DNA from: Hyphomicrobiales bacterium
GTDB lineage: Bacteria > Pseudomonadota > Alphaproteobacteria > Rhizobiales > Xanthobacteraceae
NCBI GenBank assembly: GCA_017305535.1
Contig: JAFKKN010000006.1
Coordinates: forward strand, 62,001-126,000
Reading direction: 5' to 3'
DNA: 64,000 nt
Below, piece after piece: positions 26,279-34,993 of this stretch. A program made the translations under genes and the position numbers. The notes below the pieces were generated by a model. That model did no database searches, was not told the origin of the DNA, and saw only the letters and a program-made list of their open reading frames with translations. Within the stretch, counting starts at the first letter, position 1; each line of letters begins with the position of its first letter.

Positions 26279-27061
26279 TCAGCGATCCGGCGTAGTCGGC
26301 TTGCCTTCGATCTTCGGTAGTTCGGTCGCGGACGCGGTCTTTTCGCCGCCGGCGCGGCGCGCCAGTTCCACGGTGAGGCGTTCAGCGGCTTCCGGCGTCA
26401 TCTGGCCGAGAATGTCCGACATCTTGCGCGGCGCGATCTGTGAGGCGATCTCGTAAAGCACCGACATCTCCAACCGGTCGAACACCTTCGCTGCGTCCTT
26501 CGGCTTCATCGCCTCGTAGGTCGTCACCAGCCCCTTGAAGCGCGCGGCCTCGGCGTCGTTCTTCTCGTGGGTCTTGGTGACGATGCGCGCCTCGGTTTCC
26601 TTCAAGTCCTTGACGCGATCGGCGATACGGGTCTCGGCGGCCTTCAGCAGGTTCTCGCGAATATCGATCTCGCGCGCCCGCGCATCGAGTTCCTGGCGGC
26701 GGCTCTGCAATCGTTCGAGGATGGCGCGCTCGGATTCTGACACCACCTTTTGCTGATCGGGAACGACAACCGTGCCCGGCGGCGGCGCGACGTCGGCCGG
26801 CTTGGCGGCCGGCGCTTCCGGCTTCGGCGCCTCCTTTGGCTTGGCGCTCACCGAGCCGGTGATGTCGCCCGCATCCACCGTGCGGTTGCTGCCGAACGGA
26901 AAGTTGAAGTTCTCCTGCGCCCACGACTTCTGGGTCGATTGCGGCTTGTAATCGAACACGTAGCCGCCATCGATGGCGAGGCCGGCGAATTTCAGCACCG
27001 CCAGCCCCAGCACCGCCACCAGCACCACCGGCAGCACCCGGATGTCGCGAAACGCACTCAT
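26279..27061 (-). CDS. motE: MotE-like protein (MgtE-N-type domain), flagellar
   Basis: This 260-residue protein has one N-terminal transmembrane segment (VLPVVLVAVLGLAVLKFAGLAI), a Pro/Ala linker, a long coiled coil at about residues 115-180 (ESERAILERLQSRRQELDARAREID ... RVKDLKETEARIVTKTHEKND) and a C-terminal MgtE-N-like helical domain (YEAMKPKDAAKVFDRLEMSVLYEIASQIAPRKMSDILGQM). This is the layout of rhizobial MotE, a periplasmic partner of MotC that helps motor function. Its start overlaps the DUF6468-like gene by 4 nt. Confidence 0.85.
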   Translation of the reverse strand: MSAFRDIRVLPVVLVAVLGLAVLKFAGLAIDGGYVFDYKPQSTQKSWAQENFNFPFGSNRTVDAGDITGSVSAKPKEAPKPEAPAAKPADVAPPPGTVVVPDQQKVVSESERAILERLQSRRQELDARAREIDIRENLLKAAETRIADRVKDLKETEARIVTKTHEKNDAEAARFKGLVTTYEAMKPKDAAKVFDRLEMSVLYEIASQIAPRKMSDILGQMTPEAAERLTVELARRAGGEKTASATELPKIEGKPTTPDR

Positions 27062-27522
27062 GCAGCAATGCCGTTCGCCCGTCGCCGTTCAGCGAAAGCC
27101 TGCGTTGCCGCCATCGCGGCCTTCGCCGCTGACACGCGCGGCGCTTCCGGCGCTTGCTGCACCGGGATCGGCGCGGGCGCTGGCGCGGACGGCGAGCGCG
27201 CCGCCACCGCGATGCGCGACAGCCGCCCGAGCACGGCGTCGCCTTCCGCCAGTTGGCGGATCAGCCGCTCGGAAAGATCGGTCGCGGCCGCGATCTGGTC
27301 GCCAAGGTTTTCGTTGACGTCGCGCACGGTGTGCTTAAGGCCACCGATGGCGCGCTCGGCGATCTCCGTCGCGGTGATCAGTTCACCGATGGTGGCTTTC
27401 AGCGATTGTTCGTCGGCCTTGAGCCGCAACAGCCGCTTGTTCAGCAGCATGCAATAACCGATCGTCACCACAAGCAGCACCGCCACCAGCGCTTCGATCA
27501 TAAGTCCGAATGAATGATTCAC
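27058..27522 (-). CDS. DUF6468-like membrane protein in the fliM operon
   Basis: This 154-residue protein has one N-terminal transmembrane helix (LMIEALVAVLLVVTIGYCMLLNKRLLRL) and a heptad-rich helical region (LKATIGELITATEIAERAIGGLKHTVRDVNENLGDQIAAATDLSERLIRQL), then an Ala/Pro tail. It resembles the alphaproteobacterial DUF6468 proteins found beside fliM and motE. Function is unknown; a motor accessory role is inferred. It overlaps fliM and the motE-like gene by 4 nt at each end, so the three are probably translationally coupled. Confidence 0.75.
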   Translation of the reverse strand: MNHSFGLMIEALVAVLLVVTIGYCMLLNKRLLRLKADEQSLKATIGELITATEIAERAIGGLKHTVRDVNENLGDQIAAATDLSERLIRQLAEGDAVLGRLSRIAVAARSPSAPAPAPIPVQQAPEAPRVSAAKAAMAATQAFAERRRANGIAA

Positions 27523-28721
27523 GGTGCCTCCATCAACTTGGTTTGCTCGTCGGCCTTCTCGAACATCGCGAGGGTCGTATTGGGTTTGCGCAGGTTCTTG
27601 GTGACGCGAATGGCGACGCGGTCACCGACGCGACCCATGCGCCCTTCCGTCAAGGTGACGTTGCCGCAACGGACCGCGACCAGTGCATCGGCGCGCATGT
27701 CGAGCGGCAGCGTGTCGCCGACCTGCAACTTCATCAATTGCTTGAGCGGAATGTCGGCCTCATAGAGCACCGCGTCGACGGCGATCTGCGCCTGCGCGAT
27801 CTCGGTGGCGAGATGGCCTTCCCAGATCGGGTCGCGGCCGAACTTTTCGCCCATGAACATCTGCAACAGCACGTTGCGGATCGGTTCGATGGTTGCATAA
27901 GGCAGCAGCAGTTCGATATTGCCGCCGCGGTCTTCCATGTCGACACGCAGCCGCACCAGGATCGCGGCGTTGGCAGGGCGGCTGATGGCGGCGAAGCGCG
28001 GATTGGTTTCGAGACGGTCGATGGTGAAGGTCACCGGCGACAGCGGCCGGAACGCCTGCTCGGCATCGGCCAGCACCACCTCGATCAGCCGCTTCACCAG
28101 ATTGGTTTCGATGGTGGTGTAGGGCCGCCCCTCGACCCGTAGCGACGCCTGACCGCGACGCCCGCCGAGCAGCACGTCGATCATCGAATAGATCAGGCTG
28201 GCATCGATAGTGGCGAGGCCGAAGTTTTCCCACTCTTCCGCCTTGAACACGGAGAGCACCGCCGGCAGCGGAATCGAATTCATGTAATCGCCGAACCGCA
28301 CCGAGGTGATGCGGTCGAGCGAGACTTCGACGTTGTCGGACGTGAAGTTGCGCAGGCTCGTCGTCATCAACCGCACCAGTCGGTCGAAGATGATTTCGAG
28401 CATCGGCAGACGCTCGTAGGACACCATCGCCGAGTCGATGATGGCACGAATGCCGGAGTTGTCGTCGATGTTGATTTCACCGACGGAAAAGCCGAGCAGG
28501 TTGTCGATCTCTTCCTGCGACAGGACGCGCTCGTTGCCGTTCTTGCCGCTGGCGGCCTCACGGCCGCCATCCTCGACCATGGCGGCCCATTGCTCCGCCA
28601 TCACGCCGGTGATTTCGTTCTCCGCCGCCGCCTTCGCCGCCGCTTCCGGGTCCTCGGAATCCAGCGAAGCTTCCCATTGCGCGGCAATGGCGTCCTGATC
28701 GAGCTGGTCGTTACCGGCCAT
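27519..28721 (-). CDS. fliM: Flagellar motor switch protein FliM
   Basis: This 400-residue protein has an extended acidic N-terminus of about 65 residues, then the FliM start ERVLSQEEIDNLLGFSVGE, the middle CheC-like domain (IDSAMVSYERLPMLEIIFDRLVRLMTTSLRNFTSDNVEV, RGQASLRVEGRPYTTIETNLVKRLIEVVL) and the C-terminal SpoA/FliN-like domain (LMKLQVGDTLPLDMRADALVAVRCGN). It forms the C ring and binds CheY-P. FliL precedes it by 18 bp. Confidence 0.95.
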   Translation of the reverse strand: MAGNDQLDQDAIAAQWEASLDSEDPEAAAKAAAENEITGVMAEQWAAMVEDGGREAASGKNGNERVLSQEEIDNLLGFSVGEINIDDNSGIRAIIDSAMVSYERLPMLEIIFDRLVRLMTTSLRNFTSDNVEVSLDRITSVRFGDYMNSIPLPAVLSVFKAEEWENFGLATIDASLIYSMIDVLLGGRRGQASLRVEGRPYTTIETNLVKRLIEVVLADAEQAFRPLSPVTFTIDRLETNPRFAAISRPANAAILVRLRVDMEDRGGNIELLLPYATIEPIRNVLLQMFMGEKFGRDPIWEGHLATEIAQAQIAVDAVLYEADIPLKQLMKLQVGDTLPLDMRADALVAVRCGNVTLTEGRMGRVGDRVAIRVTKNLRKPNTTLAMFEKADEQTKLMEAP

Positions 28722-28739
28722 GGTTATGAACCCGTCCGC

Positions 28740-29234
28740 TCATTGCACCACGACTTCCTTGAACAGCACCGCGTTGACCTGCCCCGGCGAGATCACCGCA
28801 TTGACGCGCTTGGTCAGTTCTTCCTTGAGGCGGAACAGACCGGCGGAGCCGGCGAGATCGGTGGCGCGCAATTCGCGCAGATAGGTTTGGAAGATGTCCA
28901 TCAGGCGCGGCATGGTCGGCTTGATCTTCTCGACCAGCGGCTCGTCCTTCACCTCAAGGACAACCTTGATCTTCAGGTATTGTACGCGCTCGCCCGGCAA
29001 TCCGGCGAGGTTGACGAGGATATCCGGTACATCGACGAACACCGGCGGTTTCGGCGCCGGCGCCTCGGCATGCTTTTCCTCGCCGTGGTGATTGAAAAAG
29101 AAGAACCAGCCACCGCCGCCCACGCCGAGCAACAGCAACACGGCGGCCGCGATGATGATCAGCTTGCGCTTGCTCTTCGGAGCCGGTGCGCCTTCCGCCG
29201 CCGCGCCGTCTTCGGTCTGTTCGTTGTCTGCCAT
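28740..29234 (-). CDS. fliL: Flagellar basal body-associated protein FliL
   Basis: This 164-residue protein has one transmembrane helix (LIIIAAAVLLLLGVGGGGWFFFF) followed by a periplasmic stomatin-like domain (VFVDVPDILVNLAGLPGERVQYLKIKVVLEV, DIFQTYLRELRATDLAGSAGLFRLKEELTKRVN, VLFKEVVVQ). It assists stator function. It is the first gene of the minus-strand run fliL-fliM-DUF6468-motE. Confidence 0.95.
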   Translation of the reverse strand: MADNEQTEDGAAAEGAPAPKSKRKLIIIAAAVLLLLGVGGGGWFFFFNHHGEEKHAEAPAPKPPVFVDVPDILVNLAGLPGERVQYLKIKVVLEVKDEPLVEKIKPTMPRLMDIFQTYLRELRATDLAGSAGLFRLKEELTKRVNAVISPGQVNAVLFKEVVVQ

Positions 29235-29477
29235 CGCTCGCCCGCCAAATGGGGTGAGCCCGATGCTGCCGAGCAGCCACTACGCGATACAAATGCCCCC
29301 GGCGCACACGCGCCCTGCCTCATTTCGGACGCTAGGGCCGCAATGGTTAACGGAATCTTTCTTTTGCCCCTCAACTGGGAAAATTTTGCCGGGCCATTAT
29401 GGTCAACAAGCGGTTATTGCCGCCCTCGCCACCGCCCCTTCGCAGGGTCAACCCATTGAATTAACTGAAATTCCGAA

Positions 29478-29495
29478 ACTGGCACGGCTTTCGCT
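29478..29495 (+). promoter_or_regulatory. Sigma54-type -24/-12 promoter upstream of flgF
   Basis: CTGGCACGGCTTTCGC has GG at 29481-29482 and GC at 29493-29494, exactly 10 bp apart, and matches the consensus TGGCACG-N4-TTGC except for one base. It lies 103 bp upstream of flgF. The 363-bp divergent gap to fliL also has a TTAACCAT half-site (minus strand, near 29344) but no other recognised element. Confidence 0.7.
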
Positions 29496-29597
29496 TAGCT
29501 GATCCCGAGCCGCCGGTTTGGGAGAGCCTGCGGATCACGGATCGGGGCCAGCTTTGGGAGAGGCCATCCCCGATCGTCATCAGGGGAGTTTAGGCCG

Positions 29598-30362
29598 ATG
29601 GAGAATACCCTCCTCATCGGATTATCGCGGCAGGTCGCGCTGGAGCGACAGATTGACGTCGTGGCCAACAACGTGGCCAACGTCAACACCAACGGCTTCA
29701 AGGCCGACCAGTCGCTGTTCGAGGAATACCTGATGCCGGTGGCGCATCAGGACAACTTTATTGGCCGCGACCGCCGTCTCAGCTACGTGCAGGACCGCGC
29801 GACCTTTCACGACTTCGCGCAAGGCCCGACCCAGGAAACCAAGAATCCGCTCGACGTCGCCATCGACGGCAGCGCCTTTCTCGTTGTGCAGACCCCCGGC
29901 GGCGAACGCTACACCCGCGACGGCAGCCTGCGCGTCAATTCCACCGGCCAGTTGGTGAACTCCGGCGGCTTTCCGGTGATCGGCGCCAACGGCCCGATCC
30001 AGATGCAGCAGACCGATCACGACATCACCATTTCCGCCGACGGCACCATCACCGTGGTGGAAGGTGCCAACACCCGCATCGACTCGGTGCGTGGCAAGTT
30101 GCGGCTGGTGAAGTTCGCCGATCCGCAGAAGCTCCTGAAGGAAGGCGCGAACCTTTACTCCGCCAACGGCATGGCGCCGCAGGCCGACACCGCCGCGCGC
30201 GTGCAGCAGGGTTTCGTCGAGAAATCCAACGTCAATTCCGTCGTCGAGATGAGCCGCATGATCGCGGTGACCCGCGCCTACACGCAAATCTCCGCGCTGT
30301 TGCAGCAGCAGAGCGATCTGCGCCGCACCGCTATCGAAAAACTTGCCGACGTTCCGGCCTGA
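29598..30362 (+). CDS. flgF: Flagellar rod protein FlgF
   Basis: This 254-residue proximal rod protein starts MENTLLIGLSRQVALERQIDVVANNVANVNTNGFK, the family signature. The central fold has LDVAIDGSAFLVVQTPGGERYTRDG, and the C-terminal helix is NSVVEMSRMIAVTRAYTQISALLQQQSDLRRTAIEKLA. It lies first in flgF-flgG-flgA-flgH, 18 bp before flgG, behind a sigma54-type promoter. Confidence 0.96.
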   Translation: MENTLLIGLSRQVALERQIDVVANNVANVNTNGFKADQSLFEEYLMPVAHQDNFIGRDRRLSYVQDRATFHDFAQGPTQETKNPLDVAIDGSAFLVVQTPGGERYTRDGSLRVNSTGQLVNSGGFPVIGANGPIQMQQTDHDITISADGTITVVEGANTRIDSVRGKLRLVKFADPQKLLKEGANLYSANGMAPQADTAARVQQGFVEKSNVNSVVEMSRMIAVTRAYTQISALLQQQSDLRRTAIEKLADVPA

Positions 30363-30380
30363 ACCTTAGGAAACTGACCG

Positions 30381-31169
30381 ATGCGCGCTCTCTATACCGC
30401 AGCGACCGGCATGGCCGCCCAGGAACTCAACGTTCAGGTGATTTCCAACAACATCGCCAACATGCGCACCACCGGCTACAAGAAGCAGCGCGCGGCGTTT
30501 CAGGATCTCATTTACGATCATGTCCGCCGCGTCGGCGCGCAGGCCTCCGATCAGGGCACCATCCTGCCGGTCGGCATCGACATCGGCGGCGGCGTCAAGA
30601 CCGTCGGCACGCCGCGCCTGATGGGCCAGGGCACCCTGTCGCCCACCGGCAACGATCTCGACATCGCGGTGCGCGGCGAAGGCTTCTTCAAGATCCAGAT
30701 GCCGGACGGTACCTTCGCCTATACCCGCGACGGCTCGTTCACCACCGATCAGCAGGGCCGCGTCGTCAACGCGCAGGGCAATCTGCTGCAACCGACCATC
30801 ACCGTTCCGCAGAACTCCTCCGGCATCACCATCAACGCGCAGGGCCAGGTGTCGGTGACGGTGCCGGGCTCGACCACGCCCACCATTCTCGGCCAGATCG
30901 GCCTCACCCGCTTCATGAACAAAGCCGGCTTGCAGCCGATCGGCGACAACCTGTTCACCGAGACGCCAGCTTCCGGTCCGCCGCAGGACGGCATCGCCAC
31001 GCTCGACGGCTACGGCGACATGCAGCAGCGCAACCTCGAACAGGCCAACGTCGAAGTGGTGTCGGAAATCTCCGACCTGATCGCCGCGCAACGCGCCTAC
31101 GAGATGAACGCCAAGGTCATCAGCGCCGCCGACCAGATGCTGCAATCGACTTCGAACATGTTCCGCTAA
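30381..31169 (+). CDS. flgG: Flagellar distal rod protein FlgG
   Basis: This 262-residue distal rod subunit has the typical start MRALYTAATGMAAQELNVQVISNNIANMRTTGYK, the central DIAVRGEGFFKIQMPDGTFAYTRDGSF and the C-terminal VSEISDLIAAQRAYEMNAKVISAADQMLQ. Full length. It is followed by a hairpin repeat before flgA. Confidence 0.97.
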   Translation: MRALYTAATGMAAQELNVQVISNNIANMRTTGYKKQRAAFQDLIYDHVRRVGAQASDQGTILPVGIDIGGGVKTVGTPRLMGQGTLSPTGNDLDIAVRGEGFFKIQMPDGTFAYTRDGSFTTDQQGRVVNAQGNLLQPTITVPQNSSGITINAQGQVSVTVPGSTTPTILGQIGLTRFMNKAGLQPIGDNLFTETPASGPPQDGIATLDGYGDMQQRNLEQANVEVVSEISDLIAAQRAYEMNAKVISAADQMLQSTSNMFR

Positions 31170-31217
31170 AGCATGATCCCGAAAAGTGGCCCCCGCTTTT
31201 CGGACAAGATCATGCTC
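31168..31217. repeat. Palindromic repeat in the flgG-flgA gap
   Basis: GCATGATC (31171-31178) and GATCATGC (31208-31215) pair, with an inner GAAAAG / CTTTTC stem. This palindrome type is common between genes in the Bradyrhizobium group. It lies inside the operon and makes an mRNA hairpin between flgG and flgA. An in-frame ATG at 31173 that extends flgA lies in the repeat and is not the true start. Confidence 0.8.
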
Positions 31218-31235
31218 AGACAAAGAACGATCGTC

Positions 31236-32282
31236 ATGATGATCCGCACCCTGCTCACCGCCACACTGATCGCCGCCGCGCCGCTGGCCGCGTTGGCGCA
31301 GTCCGTCGGCACCGCGCCCGCCGCTCCGGTGCTACGCGCCAACGTCACCGTGACCTCGGACATCGTGCGGATCGGCGACATGATCGACAACGCCGGCGAT
31401 GCCGCCGCCATCGCGATCTATCGCGCGCCCGATCTCGGCACCACCGGATCGCTGCCGACCGCGCAGGTGCTTGCTGCCCTACGCGCGCATCAGGTCATCG
31501 GCGTCGATACGAAAGATCTGCGCGAAGTTTCGGTGACGCGGCTCGCGCGCACCGTCGAGGCGAAGGAGATCGAGCGGAGCATTGCCGCCGCGCTGGAGCA
31601 TCGCAACGGCCTCGGCGATGCCAAGGACATCGAACTGACCTTCGATCGCGGCGTGCAGACCTTGCAGCTCGACGCCGCCAGCGCCGGCGCGCTACGTCCG
31701 GTCGCGGTTCACTTCGATCCGCGCGGCGGCCGCTTCGACGTCGCATTCGAGATCGCCAACACCGCAGGCTCGGCGCCGACCCGACTGCGTTTCACCGGCA
31801 CTGCCGTCGAGACCGTCGAAGCGGTGGTGCTGATGCGCGCCATCGATCGTAACGAAATCATCAAGGCGTCGGATGTCGCGGTCGAGCGGCGGCCGCGTAT
31901 GGAAGTCGGTCGCGACGTCGCGGTCAGCGCGCAGGTGATCGGCATGCAGGCGCGGCGGCAGTTGCGGCTTGGCCAGGCATTGCGCCAATCGGATCTCGGC
32001 AAGCCCGATCTCGTGCAGCGCGATCAGGCGGTCACCATCGTCTATCATGCCGCCGGCATCACCCTGACCATTCGCGGCAAGGCATTGGAGAACGGCACCG
32101 AGGGCGATGTCGTCAACGTCATGAACCTGCAATCGAAACGCACCTTCTCCGGCACCGTCTCCGGCCGCAATCAGGTGCTCGTCAGCGCACCGGCGCCTGT
32201 CGCCACCGCAAACCTGCCCGCGCCTGTCGCGGTCGCCGCCAACACCGCCCTGTCCGATCCTCGTAAAGCCGAGTCACGTTGA
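31236..32282 (+). CDS. flgA: Flagellar P-ring chaperone FlgA
   Basis: Starting at ATG 31236 gives 348 residues with a signal peptide (MMIRTLLTATLIAAAPLAALAQS). The C-terminal SAF domain is clear: VVLMRAIDRNEIIKASDVAVERRPR, GMQARRQLRLGQALRQSDL, GKALENGTEGDVVNVMNLQSKRTFSGTVSG. FlgA guides assembly of the FlgI P ring in the periplasm. It is longer than enterobacterial FlgA (about 220), with an extra N-terminal region. The stop overlaps the flgH start by 1 nt. Confidence 0.93.
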   Translation: MMIRTLLTATLIAAAPLAALAQSVGTAPAAPVLRANVTVTSDIVRIGDMIDNAGDAAAIAIYRAPDLGTTGSLPTAQVLAALRAHQVIGVDTKDLREVSVTRLARTVEAKEIERSIAAALEHRNGLGDAKDIELTFDRGVQTLQLDAASAGALRPVAVHFDPRGGRFDVAFEIANTAGSAPTRLRFTGTAVETVEAVVLMRAIDRNEIIKASDVAVERRPRMEVGRDVAVSAQVIGMQARRQLRLGQALRQSDLGKPDLVQRDQAVTIVYHAAGITLTIRGKALENGTEGDVVNVMNLQSKRTFSGTVSGRNQVLVSAPAPVATANLPAPVAVAANTALSDPRKAESR

Positions 32283-33034
32283 TGTTCACGTATCGTAACC
32301 GCGCCATCCTCACCGCCACGCTGCTGGCGACCGCGACCCTCGCGAGCGGATGCTCCTCGATCGACCGCCTCTCGGCGATCGGTGAAAAGCCGGCGCTGAC
32401 GTCGATCGACAATCCGACGACGCAGCCGGGCTACAAGCCGGTGCAGATGCCGATGCCAAAGCCGGAACCCGCCTCCTACGCCGCCAACTCGCTGTGGCGC
32501 AACGGCTCGCGCGCATTCTTCAAGGATCAGCGCGCGCATCAGGTCGGCGACATTCTCACGGTGACGGTGAACTTCACCGACAAGGCCAACATCGCCAACG
32601 AGACCCAGCGCAGCCGCACCAACAAGGAAGACACCGGCGTCACGGATTTTCTCGGCAGCAAGCTGTTGACGGGCGACGCCGCAAAGGTCTTGCCGGGCAA
32701 GGTACTGACCGCCGATTCCACAGCGTCCAGCGATGGCAAGGGCTCGGTGCAGCGTCAGGAAAACCTGCAAACCAGCGTCGCCGCCGTGGTGACACAAGTG
32801 CTGCCGAACGGCAATCTGGTCGTCGAAGGCAAGCAGGAAATCCGCGTCAACTTCGAAATACGCGAACTGGTGGTCGCCGGCATCGTCCGTCCGGAAGACA
32901 TCCAGAGCGACAACACCATCGACTCCAGCAAGATCGCGCAGGCCCGCATCGCCTACGGCGGCCGCGGCCAAATCACCGACGTGCAGCAGCCGCGCTACGG
33001 CCAACAGGTGCTCGACGTCCTGCTCCCGTTCTGA
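32282..33034 (+). CDS. flgH: Flagellar L-ring lipoprotein FlgH
   Basis: The ATG at 32282 overlaps the flgA stop (TGATG). The 250-residue protein has a lipobox (TLASGC) so it is an outer membrane lipoprotein. It has NSLWRNGSRAFFKDQRAHQVGDILTVTV, a typical FlgH block, and the C-terminal NTIDSSKIAQARIAYGGRGQITDVQQPRYGQQVLDVLLPF. It is the last gene of the flgF operon and is followed by a hairpin terminator. Confidence 0.96.
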   Translation: MFTYRNRAILTATLLATATLASGCSSIDRLSAIGEKPALTSIDNPTTQPGYKPVQMPMPKPEPASYAANSLWRNGSRAFFKDQRAHQVGDILTVTVNFTDKANIANETQRSRTNKEDTGVTDFLGSKLLTGDAAKVLPGKVLTADSTASSDGKGSVQRQENLQTSVAAVVTQVLPNGNLVVEGKQEIRVNFEIRELVVAGIVRPEDIQSDNTIDSSKIAQARIAYGGRGQITDVQQPRYGQQVLDVLLPF

Positions 33035-33092
33035 CCTGATCTCCCGAGCTCCCACGCGGCGTCGCGAACCTAGGCGCGACGCAGCGTACAAC

Positions 33093-33126
33093 GCGGCCTT
33101 CGTAGCTCCCCTGCGAAGGCCGCTTT
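33093..33126 (+). terminator. Hairpin terminator after flgH
   Basis: GCGGCCTTCG (33093-33102) and CGAAGGCCGC (33114-33123) form a perfect 10-bp stem with an 11-nt loop followed by TTTC. The T-run is short, so termination may be partial. Confidence 0.6.
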
Positions 33127-33267
33127 CATATGATCCCGAAATTCCGGCGCCGGAAGGAAATATCGATCCGGGGACTTGCTGCAAACCCGGCCTCACCCAA
33201 TTGGGGCATGGTTCTTTCGCGAACGACCGGATAGCGTCATGTTGCGGCAGTTTCTGGAGGAGCGGGG

Positions 33268-33774
33268 ATGAATTCGATCAAGGCGACGCTGATCGCACTG
33301 GGAAGTCTGGCCATGCTGGGCGCGATGAGCGGCAACGCATCGGCGCAGATCGTCGCGCTGGGCGCCAGCAATACGCAAGGCAAGGGCGTCGGGGCATCCG
33401 CCGCTTATCCCGCCCAGCTTCAGGCCATGCTCAAGGCCAAGGGCGCCAATATGCGTGTCGCCAACGCCGGCATCTCCGGCGATACCACGGCGGGAATGCT
33501 GGCACGACTGTCCCGAGCCGTTCCGCAAGGCACGCGCGTCGTCATCGTTCAGTATGGCGGCAACGACAAGCGCCGCGGCATCTCTCCGGCGCAACACCAG
33601 GCCAATGTCGCGGAGATCGAAAGCCAGTTGAGTTCCCGCAATATCAAGGTCGTGCACGCCGATGGCTACATCCGGCAGGCGATGCAGGCCGGGATGACGC
33701 AATCCGACCGAATCCATTTAACGGTCGAAGGACACCGGCAAGTCGCGGAGCAACTGCTCTCTTCGGTTCGATAG
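33268..33774 (+). CDS. Exported SGNH/GDSL-family esterase
   Basis: This 168-residue protein has a signal peptide ending NASAQ. The catalytic blocks are present: block I GASNTQGKG with nucleophile S34, block II NAGISGDTT, block III QYGGND and block V DRIHLTVEGH with the Asp and His. It is close in size to TesA-like lysophospholipase/arylesterases, and GAS replaces the usual GDS. It is a periplasmic hydrolase of unknown substrate. It lies in the non-flagellar interruption of the flagellar locus. Confidence 0.88.
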   Translation: MNSIKATLIALGSLAMLGAMSGNASAQIVALGASNTQGKGVGASAAYPAQLQAMLKAKGANMRVANAGISGDTTAGMLARLSRAVPQGTRVVIVQYGGNDKRRGISPAQHQANVAEIESQLSSRNIKVVHADGYIRQAMQAGMTQSDRIHLTVEGHRQVAEQLLSSVR

Positions 33775-33853
33775 GCGATCTTGCGGCAATATCGATGTTT
33801 CGATTCCGGCGCGACACGGGTTAGGATCGCCATCATCCCAATGGCGTCAACGC

Positions 33854-34552
33854 ATGTCCGTATTTGAAGTCCTCGAACTCCGCGTCGGTCGCGCCGGGCC
33901 ACTTGGTCCGGCGGGCGCGCGAAGTGCCATAGACAAACAGCCGGTCGCCGGTCCGGTGGCGGTCGACACTCTCGGCTTCGATGGCGATGAACAGGCCGAC
34001 ACCAAGCATCACGGCGGGCCGCACAAGGCCGTGCATGCCTACGCGATCGCGCACATGCCGGCATGGACGCGAGAGTTGCCGGAGCGCGCCGCGCGCTTTC
34101 GGGCCGGCGCGTTCGGAGAAAATCTGGTGCTCGACGGCGCGACCGAAGCCGACGTTTGCCTTGGCGATCGCTGGCGCATCGGCACCGCGCTGTTCGAAGT
34201 CAGCCAGGGCCGCCAGCCGTGCTGGAAGCTGAACCTCCGCTTCGATGTTTCCGACATGGCGCGCCGGGTTCAGGACAGTGGCCGATCCGGCTGGTACTTT
34301 CGGGTCCTCGCGCCCGGCATCGTCGCGGCGGGCGATCGCGGCGCGTTGATCGCAAGGCCCAACCCGGACTGGTCCCTCGCCCGCGTCTCCCACCTGCTCT
34401 ATCATGACCGCATGAACCGGCCCGCGCTCGCCGAACTGGCAGCGATCCCGGGATTGCCGGAAAGTTGGCTCCGTCTGGTCGACGCGCGTTTGGCCTCTGG
34501 GAAAACCGAGGACTGGTCGCGTCGCATCGAGACGCCGTCGCCGGGAGCGTGA
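33854..34552 (+). CDS. MOSC-domain protein (YiiM-like)
   Basis: The 232-residue protein begins with a beta-rich MOSC domain: GFDGDEQADTKHHGGPHKAVHAYAIAH, GAFGENLVLDG and C123 in SQGRQPCWKL. That cysteine is conserved in the family and is thought to handle sulfur or the molybdenum cofactor. The C-terminal 3-alpha part (GWYFRVLAPGIVAAGDRGALIARPNPDWSLARVSHLLYH) matches YiiM-type proteins, which reduce N-hydroxylated compounds in E. coli. It is cytoplasmic. Confidence 0.88.
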   Translation: MSVFEVLELRVGRAGPLGPAGARSAIDKQPVAGPVAVDTLGFDGDEQADTKHHGGPHKAVHAYAIAHMPAWTRELPERAARFRAGAFGENLVLDGATEADVCLGDRWRIGTALFEVSQGRQPCWKLNLRFDVSDMARRVQDSGRSGWYFRVLAPGIVAAGDRGALIARPNPDWSLARVSHLLYHDRMNRPALAELAAIPGLPESWLRLVDARLASGKTEDWSRRIETPSPGA

Positions 34553-34993
34553 GGCAGTACACGCTCGGCCACGCGACAGCCTCTCTGTCGGAAGTCCATC
34601 AGGTCAGCGGCAATTCAAATTCCCGTCACGGTGCGCCAGTAGCGAAGCAATGACGGAAATTGCTCTCGATTTCCTCTCTCGGATTTCGATTCCGCGTCTC
34701 CGGCGAACTCCGGATTCCGGCGGTAACCTTGAGCGGTTAGGTTAAGATGCGAGTTAAGTTGTCGCGACGCGCCGTCTGGCTATCGTCATGGCGTCGCGCA
34801 GAGTTGGCCGGAATGTCTTCCAAGAGGGCCGGTCACGATTTCAATTGCGCGGCACGGGGCCGTCGTTTTGTGTATGCGTAGCGACGGCCCCACCCTTCGC
34901 CAAAGCCCACGACTCCCACAAGCGCACGAAATTCAAATGGCCGGACGCAAGATCCGGCCATTATCGTAAATCTGCTTGTTCAGTCGCCGCGCG
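34553..34993. other. Non-coding region with hairpins
   Basis: No convincing gene is seen. Features are an imperfect inverted repeat near 34615-34666 (AATTCCCGTCA with TGACGGAAATT), a 10-bp stem GGGGCCGTCG (34856-34865) / CGACGGCCCC (34882-34891) and the terminator hairpin at 34936-34962. A 73-residue plus-strand frame at 34788 crosses these hairpins and is unlikely to be real. Confidence 0.5.
34936..34962 (-). terminator. Hairpin downstream of the displaced dksA 3' end
   Basis: AATGGCCGGA / TCCGGCCATT is a perfect 10-bp stem with a 7-nt loop. On the minus strand it is followed by TGAATTT. It lies 31 bp past the stop codon of the dksA remnant and may be the original dksA terminator. Confidence 0.5.

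Noticed and set aside
31173-31235. Upstream ATG as the start of flgA
   Set aside because: The extra 21 residues come from the palindromic repeat; the ATG at 31236 begins a proper signal peptide.
34742-34757. CtrA box candidate TTAA...TTAA upstream of the non-coding region
   Set aside because: The spacing is 8 bp (GATGCGAG), not 7, and no flagellar or cell-cycle gene follows.
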